A program made the position numbers and the translations under genes. From Streptomyces caeruleatus (GTDB taxonomy: Bacteria; Actinomycetota; Actinomycetes; Streptomycetales; Streptomycetaceae), in the NCBI RefSeq assembly GCF_001514235.1, contig NZ_KQ948927.1, positions 586,474 through 650,473 on the forward strand: 64,000 nt of DNA. The letters run 5' to 3'. How positions within the stretch are numbered: position 1 is the stretch's first letter; every line of letters starts with the position of its first letter. Shown here piece after piece: positions 8,984-18,049 of this stretch. The notes below the pieces were generated by a model, which was not told the origin of the DNA, searched no databases, and saw nothing but the letters and a program-made list of their open reading frames with translations.

Positions 8984-10090
8984 ATGATCGAAACGCCGTC
9001 CCTCGTGGACCAGTACTGCCACGGGGTGCTCAGAACAGAGCTGGGTCTCGGCACCTTCGAGGCCCAGCTGGCCCGCACCGAGGGCCCGCCCGCGCCCGGC
9101 ACCACGCTCTTCGACACCCAGACCGGGTTCGCCGTACGCCGCTGGTGCCCGCCGTTACTCGGCCTGGAACCGCACTGCGCTCCCGCCCACTACCTGGCCA
9201 GACGTCGTGAGCTCGGCGTACTGGAGGCGGGCCGGCGGCTGCTGCGGGGCAGCGGCATCACGACGTATCTGATCGACACCGGCCTGCCCGGCGACCTCAC
9301 CGGCCCCCCGGAGATGGCGTCCACCGCGTCCGCCGAGGTCCACGAGATCGTGCGGCTCGAACTCCTCGCCGAACAGGTCGCCGACACCTCCGGCACCGTC
9401 GAGTCCTTCCTGGCCAACCTCGCCGAGTCGGTGCACGGCGCGGCGGCGAACGCGGTGGCCTTCACCTCCGTGGCGGGCGTACGCCACGGTCTCGCGCTCG
9501 CGCCCGAACCGCCCGGGCCGGGAGAGGTACGGGGCGCGGCGGGCCGCTGGCTGGCCGCGCGCAGGGTCGGCGGCGAGCTGAGCGACCCGGTGCTGCTGCG
9601 CCATCTGCTGTGGATCGCGGTGGCCTCGGGGCTGCCGCTGCAACTGCACGCCGGGCTGGGGGAGCCGGGGCTGCGCATCGACCGTACGGACCCGGTACTG
9701 CTCACGGACTTCGTCCGGGCCACGGCCGGCCTCGGCACCGACCTGATCCTGCTGCACGGCTACCCGTACCACCGGCACGCCGCCCACCTGGCCGGCGTCT
9801 TCCCGCACGTCTACGCCGACTCCGGCGCCGCCCTCATCCGCACCGGCGCCCGCGCGGCCACGATCCTCGCCGAGATCCTCGAAATGGCCCCCTTCGGCAA
9901 GATCCTCTTCTCCAGCGGGGCGCAGGGCCTGCCCGAGCTGCACGTGGTGGGCGCCCGGCTCTTCCGCGAGGCGCTCGCCAGGGTGCTCGGCGGGTGGGTC
10001 GCCGAGGGGGCGTGGTCCCTGGGGGACGCGCAACGGGTGGCCGGGATGGTGGCGGCGGGCAACGCAAGACGGGTTTACGGGGTGGAGTGA
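8984..10090 (+). CDS. amidohydrolase-family protein
   Basis: A 368-residue protein of the metal-dependent amidohydrolase (TIM-barrel) superfamily, probably cytoplasmic. The N-terminal MIETPSLVDQYCHGV carries the first-strand D-x-H region in altered form, and the C-terminal half has LPLQLHAGLGEPG and LILLHGYPYHRHAAHLAGVFP, resembling the metal-binding His motifs of the amidohydrolase-2 group, followed by ILFSSGAQGLPE, where the family usually has a final Asp. Substrate cannot be inferred. It is followed 18 bases later by a nucleotidyltransferase gene, so the two may be cotranscribed. Confidence 0.75.
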   Translation: MIETPSLVDQYCHGVLRTELGLGTFEAQLARTEGPPAPGTTLFDTQTGFAVRRWCPPLLGLEPHCAPAHYLARRRELGVLEAGRRLLRGSGITTYLIDTGLPGDLTGPPEMASTASAEVHEIVRLELLAEQVADTSGTVESFLANLAESVHGAAANAVAFTSVAGVRHGLALAPEPPGPGEVRGAAGRWLAARRVGGELSDPVLLRHLLWIAVASGLPLQLHAGLGEPGLRIDRTDPVLLTDFVRATAGLGTDLILLHGYPYHRHAAHLAGVFPHVYADSGAALIRTGARAATILAEILEMAPFGKILFSSGAQGLPELHVVGARLFREALARVLGGWVAEGAWSLGDAQRVAGMVAAGNARRVYGVE

Positions 10091-10108
10091 GCTGTCCAGA
10101 CTGGGCCC

Positions 10109-10849
10109 ATGCCGACCGATGCCTTACTCGACCGCTTCCTGCACGAACTGACCGCACTGGAGCCCGTCGCCGTCTGGGCGCACGGGTCGCTCGCCGGCGG
10201 CGACTACCAGGAGGGCCGCAGCGACCTGGACCTGATCGCCGTACTGGAAGGCCCGCTGACCCCGGGCACCGTCTGGCGGCTGGCGAAGCTCCACGCCAGG
10301 CTGCGGGCCGAGCCGCTCGCGGCGCTGCTGCACTGCACGTACCTGACGCCGGACACGGCGGACGACGCCGGCCGGCGTCACCTCACCTGGGCGCACCAGG
10401 AGCTGTTCAAACGGACGGTGAGCCCGGTGACCCGGCGCGAGCTGCACGTCTTCGGCCGGGTGCTGCACGGGCGGGCGCCCGCCGGGCTGCTGCCGCCGGT
10501 GCGGGACCGTGAGCTCGCCGAGTTCGTCCTACGTGATCAGCGGGACTTCTGGCGGCCGGCCGTCGACAACGCCCCGCTGTGGACCCGCGATGTGTGGGTC
10601 GACCTGGGGACGATCACCTTCGCCCGGGCGAGCGTGACCCTGCGTGACGGCCGGCTGATCTCCAAGCGCGAGGCCCTGGACCTGCTCCCCGGCCTCGGGG
10701 CGCCCGCCGAGGTCGTCGAGGACATCCGCAGGCGCCGCTACGACGCCGCCGCGCCGGCGCCGACCGGCGCGTGGACGGCGCGCAGGGCCGGGCTGACGCG
10801 GGGCTACCTGGGACCGGCGATCGACGGGCTGGTGACGGCGTACGGCTGA
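10109..10849 (+). CDS. nucleotidyltransferase-domain protein
   Basis: A 246-residue protein with the polymerase-beta-type nucleotidyltransferase signature WAHGSLAGGDYQEGRSDLDL: the GS pair and the D-x-D metal-binding aspartates are present at roughly residues 28-45. The overall form (N-terminal NT domain, C-terminal helical part) resembles aminoglycoside nucleotidyltransferase-like proteins, but nothing fixes the substrate. It starts 18 bases after the amidohydrolase stop and ends convergently with ctaA, one base apart. Confidence 0.8.
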   Translation: MPTDALLDRFLHELTALEPVAVWAHGSLAGGDYQEGRSDLDLIAVLEGPLTPGTVWRLAKLHARLRAEPLAALLHCTYLTPDTADDAGRRHLTWAHQELFKRTVSPVTRRELHVFGRVLHGRAPAGLLPPVRDRELAEFVLRDQRDFWRPAVDNAPLWTRDVWVDLGTITFARASVTLRDGRLISKREALDLLPGLGAPAEVVEDIRRRRYDAAAPAPTGAWTARRAGLTRGYLGPAIDGLVTAYG

Positions 10850-10850
10850 C

Positions 10851-11852
10851 TCACGCGCGCGTGCCGACCGCCGCCTCGGCCGCCGGGGCCGGGACCGCGG
10901 TCTCGTCGAACGGCCGTTCCCGCAGGGCCAGCATCACCCGCAGCACCGCGATCCAGGTCACGGCCGAGCCGAGCATGTGCAGACCGACCAGGATCTCCGG
11001 GAGGTCCGTGAAGTACTGGACGTAACCGATGACGCCCTGGGCGAGGAGGATCAGGAAGAGGTCGCGGGTGCGGTTCAGCGGGCCCTTCGGGGCGTCGACC
11101 GCCTTGAGGACGAACCACAGGGCGAAGGTCAGCGTGACCACGATCCAGGCCAGTACGGCGTGCAGCTTGGTGACCGTCTCCCAGTCGACCGGCATCCGCT
11201 CGACCTCGCTGGAGTCGCCCGCGTGCGGCCCGGCTCCGGTGACCACCGTGCCGACCAGGATCAGCAGCACCGACGCCCCGACCAGCACCCACACCAGCTG
11301 CTGCACGGCCTTGCCGACCAGCGGCCGCGGTGTGGCGTCGCCCTCCCGGGTGCGCTGCCACATCACGGTGGCGACCGCGATCAGGGCGGACGTCGCCACG
11401 AAGTGGGCCGCGACCGTGTACGGGTTCAGGCCGACCAGCACGACGATGCCGCCGAGCACCGCGTTGCTCATCACGATCCAGAACTGGGCCCAGCCCAGCC
11501 GGGTCAGACCGCGCCGGTACGGCTTCTCGGAGCGCGCGGCGATGATCGCCCAGCCGACGGCGGCGCACAGCACGTACGTCAGCATGCGGTTGCCGAACTC
11601 GATGGCGCCGTGCAGGCCCATCTCGCTGGTCGCGGTGAGCGAGTCGTCGGTGCACTTGGGCCAGGTCGGGCAGCCGAGCCCGGACCCGGTGAGCCGCACC
11701 GCGCCGCCGGTGACCACGATGATCACCGACATCACGAGTGCGGCGAGAGCCGCCCGTTGGACCGTCCTCGGGGTCGGGGTCCAGCGGGCGGCGATGAAGG
11801 CGAGCGGGTTGCGCACGGCCGCTACGGCGTCGGCGCGGGTCAGCTTTGGCAC
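10851..11852 (-). CDS. ctaA: heme A synthase
   Basis: COX15/CtaA membrane enzyme converting heme O to heme A for cytochrome oxidase. The chosen GTG start at 11852 gives 333 residues; upstream in-frame starts add a short unlikely leader. Eight hydrophobic segments are visible. Conserved features include TGGAVRLTGSGLGCPTWPKC with the paired cysteines in the first external loop, the heme-ligand histidine in MGLHGAIEFGNR, NPYTVAAHFVAT and the later KLHAVLAW and LHMLGSA histidines. Its partner ctaB is encoded nearby on the opposite strand. Confidence 0.93.
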   Translation of the reverse strand: MPKLTRADAVAAVRNPLAFIAARWTPTPRTVQRAALAALVMSVIIVVTGGAVRLTGSGLGCPTWPKCTDDSLTATSEMGLHGAIEFGNRMLTYVLCAAVGWAIIAARSEKPYRRGLTRLGWAQFWIVMSNAVLGGIVVLVGLNPYTVAAHFVATSALIAVATVMWQRTREGDATPRPLVGKAVQQLVWVLVGASVLLILVGTVVTGAGPHAGDSSEVERMPVDWETVTKLHAVLAWIVVTLTFALWFVLKAVDAPKGPLNRTRDLFLILLAQGVIGYVQYFTDLPEILVGLHMLGSAVTWIAVLRVMLALRERPFDETAVPAPAAEAAVGTRA

Positions 11853-11918
11853 GCGCCCTATCGTAGGCGGCCGCTTGTGCACGCTTTCACGAGGGTCCCG
11901 CTCGGCCTGCCCGCCAGG

Positions 11919-12707
11919 TCACTCCCAGCGGAACCAGCGCCCGGCCGCCGCCAGCCCGACGACCGCCCACACGGCCAGGATCCCCAGGTCGCCCCAGGGC
12001 GTTCCGGCCCCGTGCTGGAGCACGTCGCGCAGTCCGTCGGAGAGCGCCGAGACGGGGAGCAGACCGAGCACGTCCTGGGCGCCGGACGGGAACTTGTCCA
12101 GCGGCACGATCACGCCGCCGCCGACGAGCAGCAGCAGGAAGACCAGGTTGGCGGCGGCCAGCGTGGCCTCCGCCTTGAGCGTGCCGGCCATCAGCAGGCC
12201 CAGCCCGGAGAAGGCCGCCGTGCCGAGGAGCAGGAGCAGCAGGACGGCCAGCGGGTTGCCGTGCGGCGACCAGCCGAGCGCGAACGCGATCCCCGTCAGC
12301 AGGGCGATCTGCAGCACCTCGGTGACCAGCACCGACACCGTCTTCGCCGTCATCAGGCCCCAGCGCGGCAGCGGTGAGGAGGCCAGCCGCTTCAGCACGC
12401 CGTACCGGCGTTCGAAGCCCGTGGCGATGGCCTGTCCCGTGAACGCCGTCGACATCACGGCGAGCGCGAGGATGCCGGGGGCGAGGAAGTCGACGGCCTC
12501 GCCGGAGCCGGTGTCGACGATGTCCACCGAGCTGAACAGGACCAGCAGCAGGGTCGGGATCACGACGGTCAGCAGCAGCTGCTCGCCGTTACGCAGCAGC
12601 ATCTTCGTCTCCAGGGCCGCCTGCGCCGCGATCATGCGGGGGAGGGGGGCGGCACCCGGCTTCGGGACGTACGTACCCGTACCCGAACCTGTTCCGACGG
12701 CGGTCAC
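11919..12707 (-). CDS. ABC transporter permease (ABC-2 type)
   Basis: A 262-residue membrane protein with about six hydrophobic helices, an N-terminal Gly/Pro-rich cytoplasmic stretch and the ABC-2 permease-like segment GFERRYGVLKRLASSPLPRWGLMTAK. It starts with GTG overlapping the ATPase gene by four bases, so the two form a coupled exporter pair. Substrate is not evident; this ATPase-permease pair sits between ctaA and the suf operon in the direction of ctaA. Confidence 0.88.
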   Translation of the reverse strand: MTAVGTGSGTGTYVPKPGAAPLPRMIAAQAALETKMLLRNGEQLLLTVVIPTLLLVLFSSVDIVDTGSGEAVDFLAPGILALAVMSTAFTGQAIATGFERRYGVLKRLASSPLPRWGLMTAKTVSVLVTEVLQIALLTGIAFALGWSPHGNPLAVLLLLLLGTAAFSGLGLLMAGTLKAEATLAAANLVFLLLLVGGGVIVPLDKFPSGAQDVLGLLPVSALSDGLRDVLQHGAGTPWGDLGILAVWAVVGLAAAGRWFRWE

Positions 12708-13627
12708 GCGCGCAACTCCTTACCGGTGAGCTCCAGGAAGACGTCCTCCAGGGTGTGCCGTTCGACCGAGATGCGGTCCGGCATCACCCCGTGCTGCGCA
12801 CACCACGACGTCACGGTCGCGAGCAGCTGGGGGTCGACCTTGCCGACGACGCGGTAGGAGCCCGGCGTGAGCTCCGCGGCCGTGCAGTCGGCGGGCAGGG
12901 CCTTCAGCAGGGACCCCACGTCGAGGCCGGGACGCCCGGTGAAGCGCAGGGTGTTCTCGGCGCCGCCCCGGCACAGCTCCTCCGGGGAGCCCTGGGCGAT
13001 GACCCGGCCGGCGTCGATGATCGCCACGTCGTCGGCGAGCTGTTCGGCCTCGTCCATGTAGTGGGTGGTGAGGATCACGGAGACGCCGTCGGAGCGCAGG
13101 TCCCGGATCAGGTCCCAGGTGGCCCGGCGGGCCTGCGGGTCGAGTCCGGCGGTGGGCTCGTCGAGGAACACCAGCTCCGGGCGTCCGACGACGGCCATGG
13201 CGAGCGCGAGCCGCTGCTGCTGGCCGCCGGAGAGGCGGCGGTACGTGGTCCGGCCGCAGCTGTCCAGCCCGAGCCGCTCGATGAGCGCGTCGACGTCCAG
13301 GGGATGCGCGTGCAGCCTGGCGACATGGCGCAGCATCTCGTCGGCCCGCGCGCCCGAGTAGACGCCGCCGGACTGGAGCATCACGCCGATCCGGGGCCGC
13401 AGCTCGCCGGACTGTCTCACCGGGTCCAGACCAAGGACGCGCACCGTGCCGGAGTCCGGCTTCCGGTATCCCTCGCAGGTCTCCACGGTCGTCGTCTTGC
13501 CCGCGCCGTTGGGTCCGAGTACGGCGGTGACACCGGCCCGGGCCACCAGGTCGAGGCCGTCCACCGCGGTTTTGCCGCCGTACCGCTTCACCAGGGCCTG
13601 GACCTGGAGCACGGGCTCAGTTCGCAT
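12704..13627 (-). CDS. ABC transporter ATP-binding protein
   Basis: A 307-residue ABC ATPase: Walker A GPNGAGKTTT, signature YRRLSGGQQQRLALAMA, Walker B ELVFLDEPTAGLD and the switch histidine in VILTTHYMDEA. The C-terminal extension ending SVERHTLEDVFLELTGKE is typical of CcmA/drug-exporter ATPases. It is translationally coupled to the downstream permease. An exporter role is inferred from the ABC-2 partner. Confidence 0.92.
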   Translation of the reverse strand: MRTEPVLQVQALVKRYGGKTAVDGLDLVARAGVTAVLGPNGAGKTTTVETCEGYRKPDSGTVRVLGLDPVRQSGELRPRIGVMLQSGGVYSGARADEMLRHVARLHAHPLDVDALIERLGLDSCGRTTYRRLSGGQQQRLALAMAVVGRPELVFLDEPTAGLDPQARRATWDLIRDLRSDGVSVILTTHYMDEAEQLADDVAIIDAGRVIAQGSPEELCRGGAENTLRFTGRPGLDVGSLLKALPADCTAAELTPGSYRVVGKVDPQLLATVTSWCAQHGVMPDRISVERHTLEDVFLELTGKELRA

Positions 13628-13672
13628 GGCTCCAGAGTCTAGGTACGGGGCGGGTAACCCGAACGGCCGGGT

Positions 13673-14470
13673 TCACATCTCCTCCGCGCGGGGCCGGTGT
13701 ATCCCCAGCCACCGTTCGGCGTACGCCACCGCGTCCGCCAGCGGGAACAGCCGTGCGTCGGCCGCGCCCACCTTCCCGCGGACGACCGGACGGTCCCGCT
13801 CGAAGTCGTGACCCAGCTCGTCGAACCGGTCCGAGCTGATCGACACCTCGGTGACCACCTCCCAGCCCGCGGGCCCCGGACGTCCCACCTTCACCAGCGG
13901 CGTCGGGATCCGGTACTCGGCCAGATGGAAGCCAGTGCAGGCGTCGTAGCCGGCGCCGAGCAGCAGTACGCGCGCGTGGAGCGCCTCCAGCCGGGCCAGC
14001 GGGCTGCGCTCACCGAGCCGGCAGTCGAGGGCGTGGCCGTCCAGCACCTCGGCCGCGCGCGGGCCGACGGCGGCGAAGGAGGTCTGCGGGTGCGCGCTGC
14101 GCAGGGCTCCGGGCCAGGTCCGTACGGTTTCGGGGATGACGCCGACCCCGCGTGTGGGCGTGACCAGGGGGTAGTACGCGGGCATGGTGGCCCGGATCGC
14201 CTCCCACCACTCCTCGGGCACGGGCGGGTTGCTCCACACCGCCGGGTCGGACAGGTCTCCGCTCTGGCTGGGGACGACCAGAGTGCCGTCCGGGCCGAGG
14301 GCGTCGAGCAGACCTTGGACGACCGCCACGGGGCCTCCGCAGACCCAGCCGAGCGAGCTGAGCGAGGAGTGCACAAGGAGGGTTTCACCGCTTTGGACGC
14401 CCAGCTCGCGCAATTGCTCGCCGAGGGTGCCCCGGGTGACAAGAGGGCCGGTGGGAGGGGGTGCGGACAT
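13673..14470 (-). CDS. aminoglycoside 3-N-acetyltransferase family protein
   Basis: A 265-residue protein of the antibiotic N-acetyltransferase (AAC(3)) family, which uses acetyl-CoA. Visible family motifs are LLVHSSLSSLGWVCGGP near the N-terminus, GTLVVPSQSGDLSDP, and LLGAGYDACTGFHLAEYR containing the conserved HLAE. Most chromosomal Streptomyces members have no proven resistance role, so a self-resistance function is only possible, not shown. The ATG start lies 161 bases from the suf operon start in the divergent direction. Confidence 0.85.
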   Translation of the reverse strand: MSAPPPTGPLVTRGTLGEQLRELGVQSGETLLVHSSLSSLGWVCGGPVAVVQGLLDALGPDGTLVVPSQSGDLSDPAVWSNPPVPEEWWEAIRATMPAYYPLVTPTRGVGVIPETVRTWPGALRSAHPQTSFAAVGPRAAEVLDGHALDCRLGERSPLARLEALHARVLLLGAGYDACTGFHLAEYRIPTPLVKVGRPGPAGWEVVTEVSISSDRFDELGHDFERDRPVVRGKVGAADARLFPLADAVAYAERWLGIHRPRAEEM

Positions 14471-14513
14471 GCTTCGGGAGTGTTCCGGACGGGTCCGTAC
14501 GACGCCACCGAAT

Positions 14514-14523
14514 TGATCGATCA
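14514..14523. promoter_or_regulatory. 10-bp perfect palindrome TGATCGATCA
   Basis: A perfect palindrome in the divergent region between the acetyltransferase and sufR genes. It could be an operator, but palindromes of this length arise by chance, and no second copy is seen nearby. Confidence 0.25.
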
Positions 14524-14545
14524 GAGATCATTTCCGCAGGTCAGA

Positions 14546-14559
14546 TTAGGTAGACCTAA
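14546..14559. promoter_or_regulatory. Candidate SufR operator (14-bp palindrome)
   Basis: TTAGGTAGACCTAA has perfect 6-bp arms around AG, placed 72 bases before the sufR start in the only promoter region of the operon. SufR proteins of actinobacteria and cyanobacteria are known to repress their own suf operon by binding a palindrome near its promoter; that this palindrome is the site is inference. It also resembles half of an iron-box (DmdR/IdeR, TTAGGTTAG...CCTAA), so an iron regulator is the alternative. Confidence 0.6.
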
Positions 14560-14631
14560 GTGACGCAGCGCACCGTCGAGGCGGCCGGGCGCGGCTTGCC
14601 CGGTCCTGAGGAATTACGCAACAATGGCGTT

Positions 14632-15384
14632 GTGAAAAACGTCGGCGAGGCTCGGGAGACCCCCACGGGGGCCCCTCAGGAGGAGCTCGCGACCGGGGAG
14701 CGCTCGACGCGCAACCGGGTCGCGCGGTCCATCCTGGACCACGGGCCGTCGACCGTCGCCGAGCTGGCGGGCCGGCTGGGGCTCACCCAGGCCGCCGTCC
14801 GCAGGCATCTGGACGCGCTGGTCGTGGACGATGTCGTGGAGGCCAGGGAACAGCGGGTGTACGGCACGCGCACGCGCGGCCGTCCCGCCAAGGTCTTCGC
14901 GCTCACCGACTGCGGCCGCGACGCCTTCGACCAGTCGTACGACAAGCTCGCCGCGGACGCCCTGAAGTGGATCGCCGAACGCGAGGGCGGGAGCGAGGCG
15001 GTCGCCGCCTTCGCCCGGGCACGGATCGCCGCCCAGGCGAGCGCGTACCGCAAGGCGATCGAGGCCGTCAGCCCGGACGAGCGCACCGAAGCCCTGGCCA
15101 AGGCCCTGAGCGCCGACGGGTACGCTGCTACGGCGCGCAGCGCACCCCTCCCTCAAAAAGGCGAGCAGCTCTGCCAGCACCACTGCCCGGTCGCCCATGT
15201 CGCGGAGCAGTTCCCCCAGCTGTGCGAGGCGGAGACCGAGATCTTCGCCGAGCTGCTCGGAACGCACGTCCAGCGACTGGCGACCATCGCGCACGGCGAC
15301 GGCGTCTGCACGACGTTCATCCCAAAGATTTCCCACACCTCACATAACGCATCTGCAAGCACGGCCGGGAGGAACCCCGCATGA
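14632..15384 (+). CDS. sufR: Fe-S cluster-sensing transcriptional regulator SufR
   Basis: Repressor of the suf operon that senses the cell's Fe-S status. The GTG start at 14632 (MKNVGEARETPTG) gives 250 residues. An N-terminal winged helix-turn-helix (VAELAGRLGLTQAAVRRHLDAL, residues about 40-60) is followed by RTRGRPAKVFALT, and the C-terminal third carries the cysteines expected to hold the cluster: LCQHHCPVAH, QLCEAE and GVCTTFIP. The stop overlaps the sufB start (ATGA). An in-frame GTG at 14560 exists but would overlap the operator-like palindrome. Confidence 0.93.
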   Translation: MKNVGEARETPTGAPQEELATGERSTRNRVARSILDHGPSTVAELAGRLGLTQAAVRRHLDALVVDDVVEAREQRVYGTRTRGRPAKVFALTDCGRDAFDQSYDKLAADALKWIAEREGGSEAVAAFARARIAAQASAYRKAIEAVSPDERTEALAKALSADGYAATARSAPLPQKGEQLCQHHCPVAHVAEQFPQLCEAETEIFAELLGTHVQRLATIAHGDGVCTTFIPKISHTSHNASASTAGRNPA

Positions 15385-16805
15385 CTCTCCCCATCGAGGA
15401 GACTGCCCACCCTGAGCTCGAGGGCCTGGGCAAGTACGAATACGGCTGGGCCGACTCCGACGAAGCCGGCGCCTCTGCGAAGCGTGGTCTGAGCGAGGAC
15501 GTCGTCCGTGACATCTCCGCGAAGAAGAACGAGCCGGACTGGATGACCAAGCTTCGTCTCAAGGGCCTGCGGCTGTTCGACAAGAAGCCCATGCCGAACT
15601 GGGGCTCGGACCTCTCCGGCATCGACTTCGACAACATCAAGTACTTCGTGCGTTCCACGGAGAAGCAGGCGGAGTCCTGGGAGGACCTGCCCGAGGACAT
15701 CAAGAACACGTACGACAAGCTCGGCATCCCCGAGGCGGAGAAGCAGCGCCTCGTCGCCGGTGTCGCGGCCCAGTACGAGTCCGAGGTCGTCTACCACCAG
15801 ATCCGCGAGGACCTGGAGGAGCAGGGCGTCATCTTCCTGGACACCGACACGGCCCTGAAGGAGCACCCGGAGCTCTTCAAGGAGTACTTCGGCACCGTCA
15901 TCCCGGTCGGCGACAACAAGTTCGCGTCGCTGAACACCGCCGTGTGGTCGGGCGGCTCCTTCATCTACGTGCCGCCGGGCGTGCACGTCGAGATCCCGCT
16001 CCAGGCCTACTTCCGCATCAACACGGAGAACATGGGCCAGTTCGAGCGGACCCTGATCATCGTCGACGAGGGTGCCTACGTGCACTACGTCGAGGGCTGC
16101 ACCGCCCCGATCTACAAGTCGGACTCGCTGCACTCCGCGGTCGTCGAGATCATCGTCAAGAAGAACGCCCGCTGCCGCTACACGACCATCCAGAACTGGT
16201 CGAACAACGTCTACAACCTGGTCACCAAGCGCGCCGTCGCCTACGAGGGCGCGACCATGGAGTGGATCGACGGCAACATCGGCTCCAAGGTGACGATGAA
16301 GTACCCGGCCGTCTACCTGATGGGCGAGCACGCCAAGGGCGAGACCCTGTCCATCGCCTTCGCGGGCGAGGGGCAGCACCAGGACGCCGGCTCCAAGATG
16401 GTCCACATGGCGCCGAACACCTCCTCCAACATCGTGTCGAAGTCCGTGGCGCGTGGTGGCGGCCGTACCTCGTACCGCGGTCTGGTCGAGATCGGCGAGG
16501 GCGCCCACGGCTCGAAGTCCAACGTGCTGTGCGACGCGCTGCTCGTCGACACCATCTCCCGCTCCGACACGTACCCCTACGTGGACGTCCGTGAGGACGA
16601 CGTGTCCATGGGCCACGAGGCGACCGTCTCCAAGGTCTCCGAGGACCAGCTCTTCTACCTGATGAGCCGCGGTCTGAGCGAGTTCGAGGCGATGGCGATG
16701 ATCGTGCGCGGCTTCGTCGAGCCGATCGCCAAGGAGCTGCCCATGGAGTACGCCCTCGAGCTCAACCGGCTGATCGAGCTGCAGATGGAAGGCGCGGTCG
16801 GTTAA
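15381..16805 (+). CDS. sufB: Fe-S cluster assembly scaffold SufB
   Basis: Subunit of the SufBCD scaffold on which Fe-S clusters are built. The 474-residue length is standard. Family segments include PPGVHVEIPLQAYFRINTEN, EGCTAPIYKSDSLHSAVVE (with the conserved cysteine), NWSNNVYNLVTKRA and the C-terminal YVDVREDDVSMGHEATVSKV. It is translationally coupled to sufR and followed 62 bases later by sufD, to which it is a distant paralogue. Confidence 0.97.
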   Translation: MTLPIEETAHPELEGLGKYEYGWADSDEAGASAKRGLSEDVVRDISAKKNEPDWMTKLRLKGLRLFDKKPMPNWGSDLSGIDFDNIKYFVRSTEKQAESWEDLPEDIKNTYDKLGIPEAEKQRLVAGVAAQYESEVVYHQIREDLEEQGVIFLDTDTALKEHPELFKEYFGTVIPVGDNKFASLNTAVWSGGSFIYVPPGVHVEIPLQAYFRINTENMGQFERTLIIVDEGAYVHYVEGCTAPIYKSDSLHSAVVEIIVKKNARCRYTTIQNWSNNVYNLVTKRAVAYEGATMEWIDGNIGSKVTMKYPAVYLMGEHAKGETLSIAFAGEGQHQDAGSKMVHMAPNTSSNIVSKSVARGGGRTSYRGLVEIGEGAHGSKSNVLCDALLVDTISRSDTYPYVDVREDDVSMGHEATVSKVSEDQLFYLMSRGLSEFEAMAMIVRGFVEPIAKELPMEYALELNRLIELQMEGAVG

Positions 16806-16867
16806 GACCGGTCCCTCCGCAAGCAGCTAGCGAAATCTGACGTAGGAAAGAGAGCAGACCGACAGCC

Positions 16868-18049
16868 ATGGCTGAGGCTCAGAACATCCCCGTGGGCTCC
16901 ACCACCGCGGGCCAGATCGCGGTGGCCGCCGAGTCGACCGTCGCCACGCGCATGAGCGCGCCCCCGTCCTTCGACGTCGCGGACTTCCCGGTCCCGCACG
17001 GCCGCGAGGAGGAGTGGCGGTTCACCCCGCTGGAGCGCCTGCGCGGGCTGCACGACGGCACCGCCGTCGCCACCGGCGAGGGCGTGAAGGTCGCGGTCGA
17101 GGCCCCCGAGGGCGTCACCGTCGAGGCCGTCGACCGCGGCGACGCCCGGATCGGCAAGGCGGGCATCCCGGTGGACCGCGTCGCCGCCCAGGCGTACTCG
17201 GCGTTCGAGAAGGCCGGCGTGGTCACCGTCCCCAAGGAGACGGTCCTCACCGAGCCGATCCGCATCGCCGTGCACGGCGAGGGCGGGGTCGCCTACGGCC
17301 ACCAGGTCGTGGAGCTCGGAGCCTTCGCCGAGGCCGTCGTCGTCATCGACCACACCGGTGACGCGGTGCTCGCCGCCAACGTCGACTACATCCTGGGCGA
17401 CGGCGCCAAGCTGACCGTCGTCTCCGTCCAGGACTGGGACGACAAGGCCGTGCACGTGGCCCAGCACAACGCCCTCATCGGCCGGGACGCGAGCTTCAAG
17501 TCGGTCGTGGTGACCTTCGGCGGCGACCTCGTACGCCTCCACCCGCGCGTCACCTACGCAGGCCCCGGCGGCGAGGCCGAGCTGCTCGGTCTGTACTTCA
17601 CGGACGCCGGTCAGCACCAGGAGCACCGCCTCCTGGTCGACCACAACGTCCCGCACTGCAAGTCCAACGTCGTCTACAAGGGCGCGCTCCAGGGGGACGC
17701 CGCGCACGCGGTGTGGATCGGCGACGTGCTGATCGAGGCCAAGGCCGAGGGCACGGACACCTACGAGATGAACCGCAACCTGGTTCTGACCGACGGCGCC
17801 CGCGTCGACTCGGTGCCGAACCTGGAGATCGAGACCGGCGAGATCGTCGGCGCCGGCCACGCCTCGGCGACCGGCCGCTTCGACGACGAGCAGCTCTTCT
17901 ACCTGATGGCCCGCGGCATCCCGGCCGACGAGGCCCGTCGCCTGGTCGTCCGCGGCTTCTTCGCCGAGCTCGTCCAGCAGATCGGCGTCGACGACATCGA
18001 AGAGCGCCTCCTCGTGAAGATCGACGAGGAGCTGGAGGCCACGGTCTGA
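16868..18049 (+). CDS. sufD: Fe-S cluster assembly protein SufD
   Basis: SufB-like partner in the SufBC2D complex. At 393 residues it has the family's beta-helix core, with FPVPHGREEEWRFTPLERL near the N-terminus and EIVGAGHASATGRFDDEQLFYLM RGIP-type signature towards the C-terminus. The ATG at 16868 has GGAAAGAGAG upstream. The stop overlaps the next gene's start by one base (TGATG). Confidence 0.96.
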   Translation: MAEAQNIPVGSTTAGQIAVAAESTVATRMSAPPSFDVADFPVPHGREEEWRFTPLERLRGLHDGTAVATGEGVKVAVEAPEGVTVEAVDRGDARIGKAGIPVDRVAAQAYSAFEKAGVVTVPKETVLTEPIRIAVHGEGGVAYGHQVVELGAFAEAVVVIDHTGDAVLAANVDYILGDGAKLTVVSVQDWDDKAVHVAQHNALIGRDASFKSVVVTFGGDLVRLHPRVTYAGPGGEAELLGLYFTDAGQHQEHRLLVDHNVPHCKSNVVYKGALQGDAAHAVWIGDVLIEAKAEGTDTYEMNRNLVLTDGARVDSVPNLEIETGEIVGAGHASATGRFDDEQLFYLMARGIPADEARRLVVRGFFAELVQQIGVDDIEERLLVKIDEELEATV

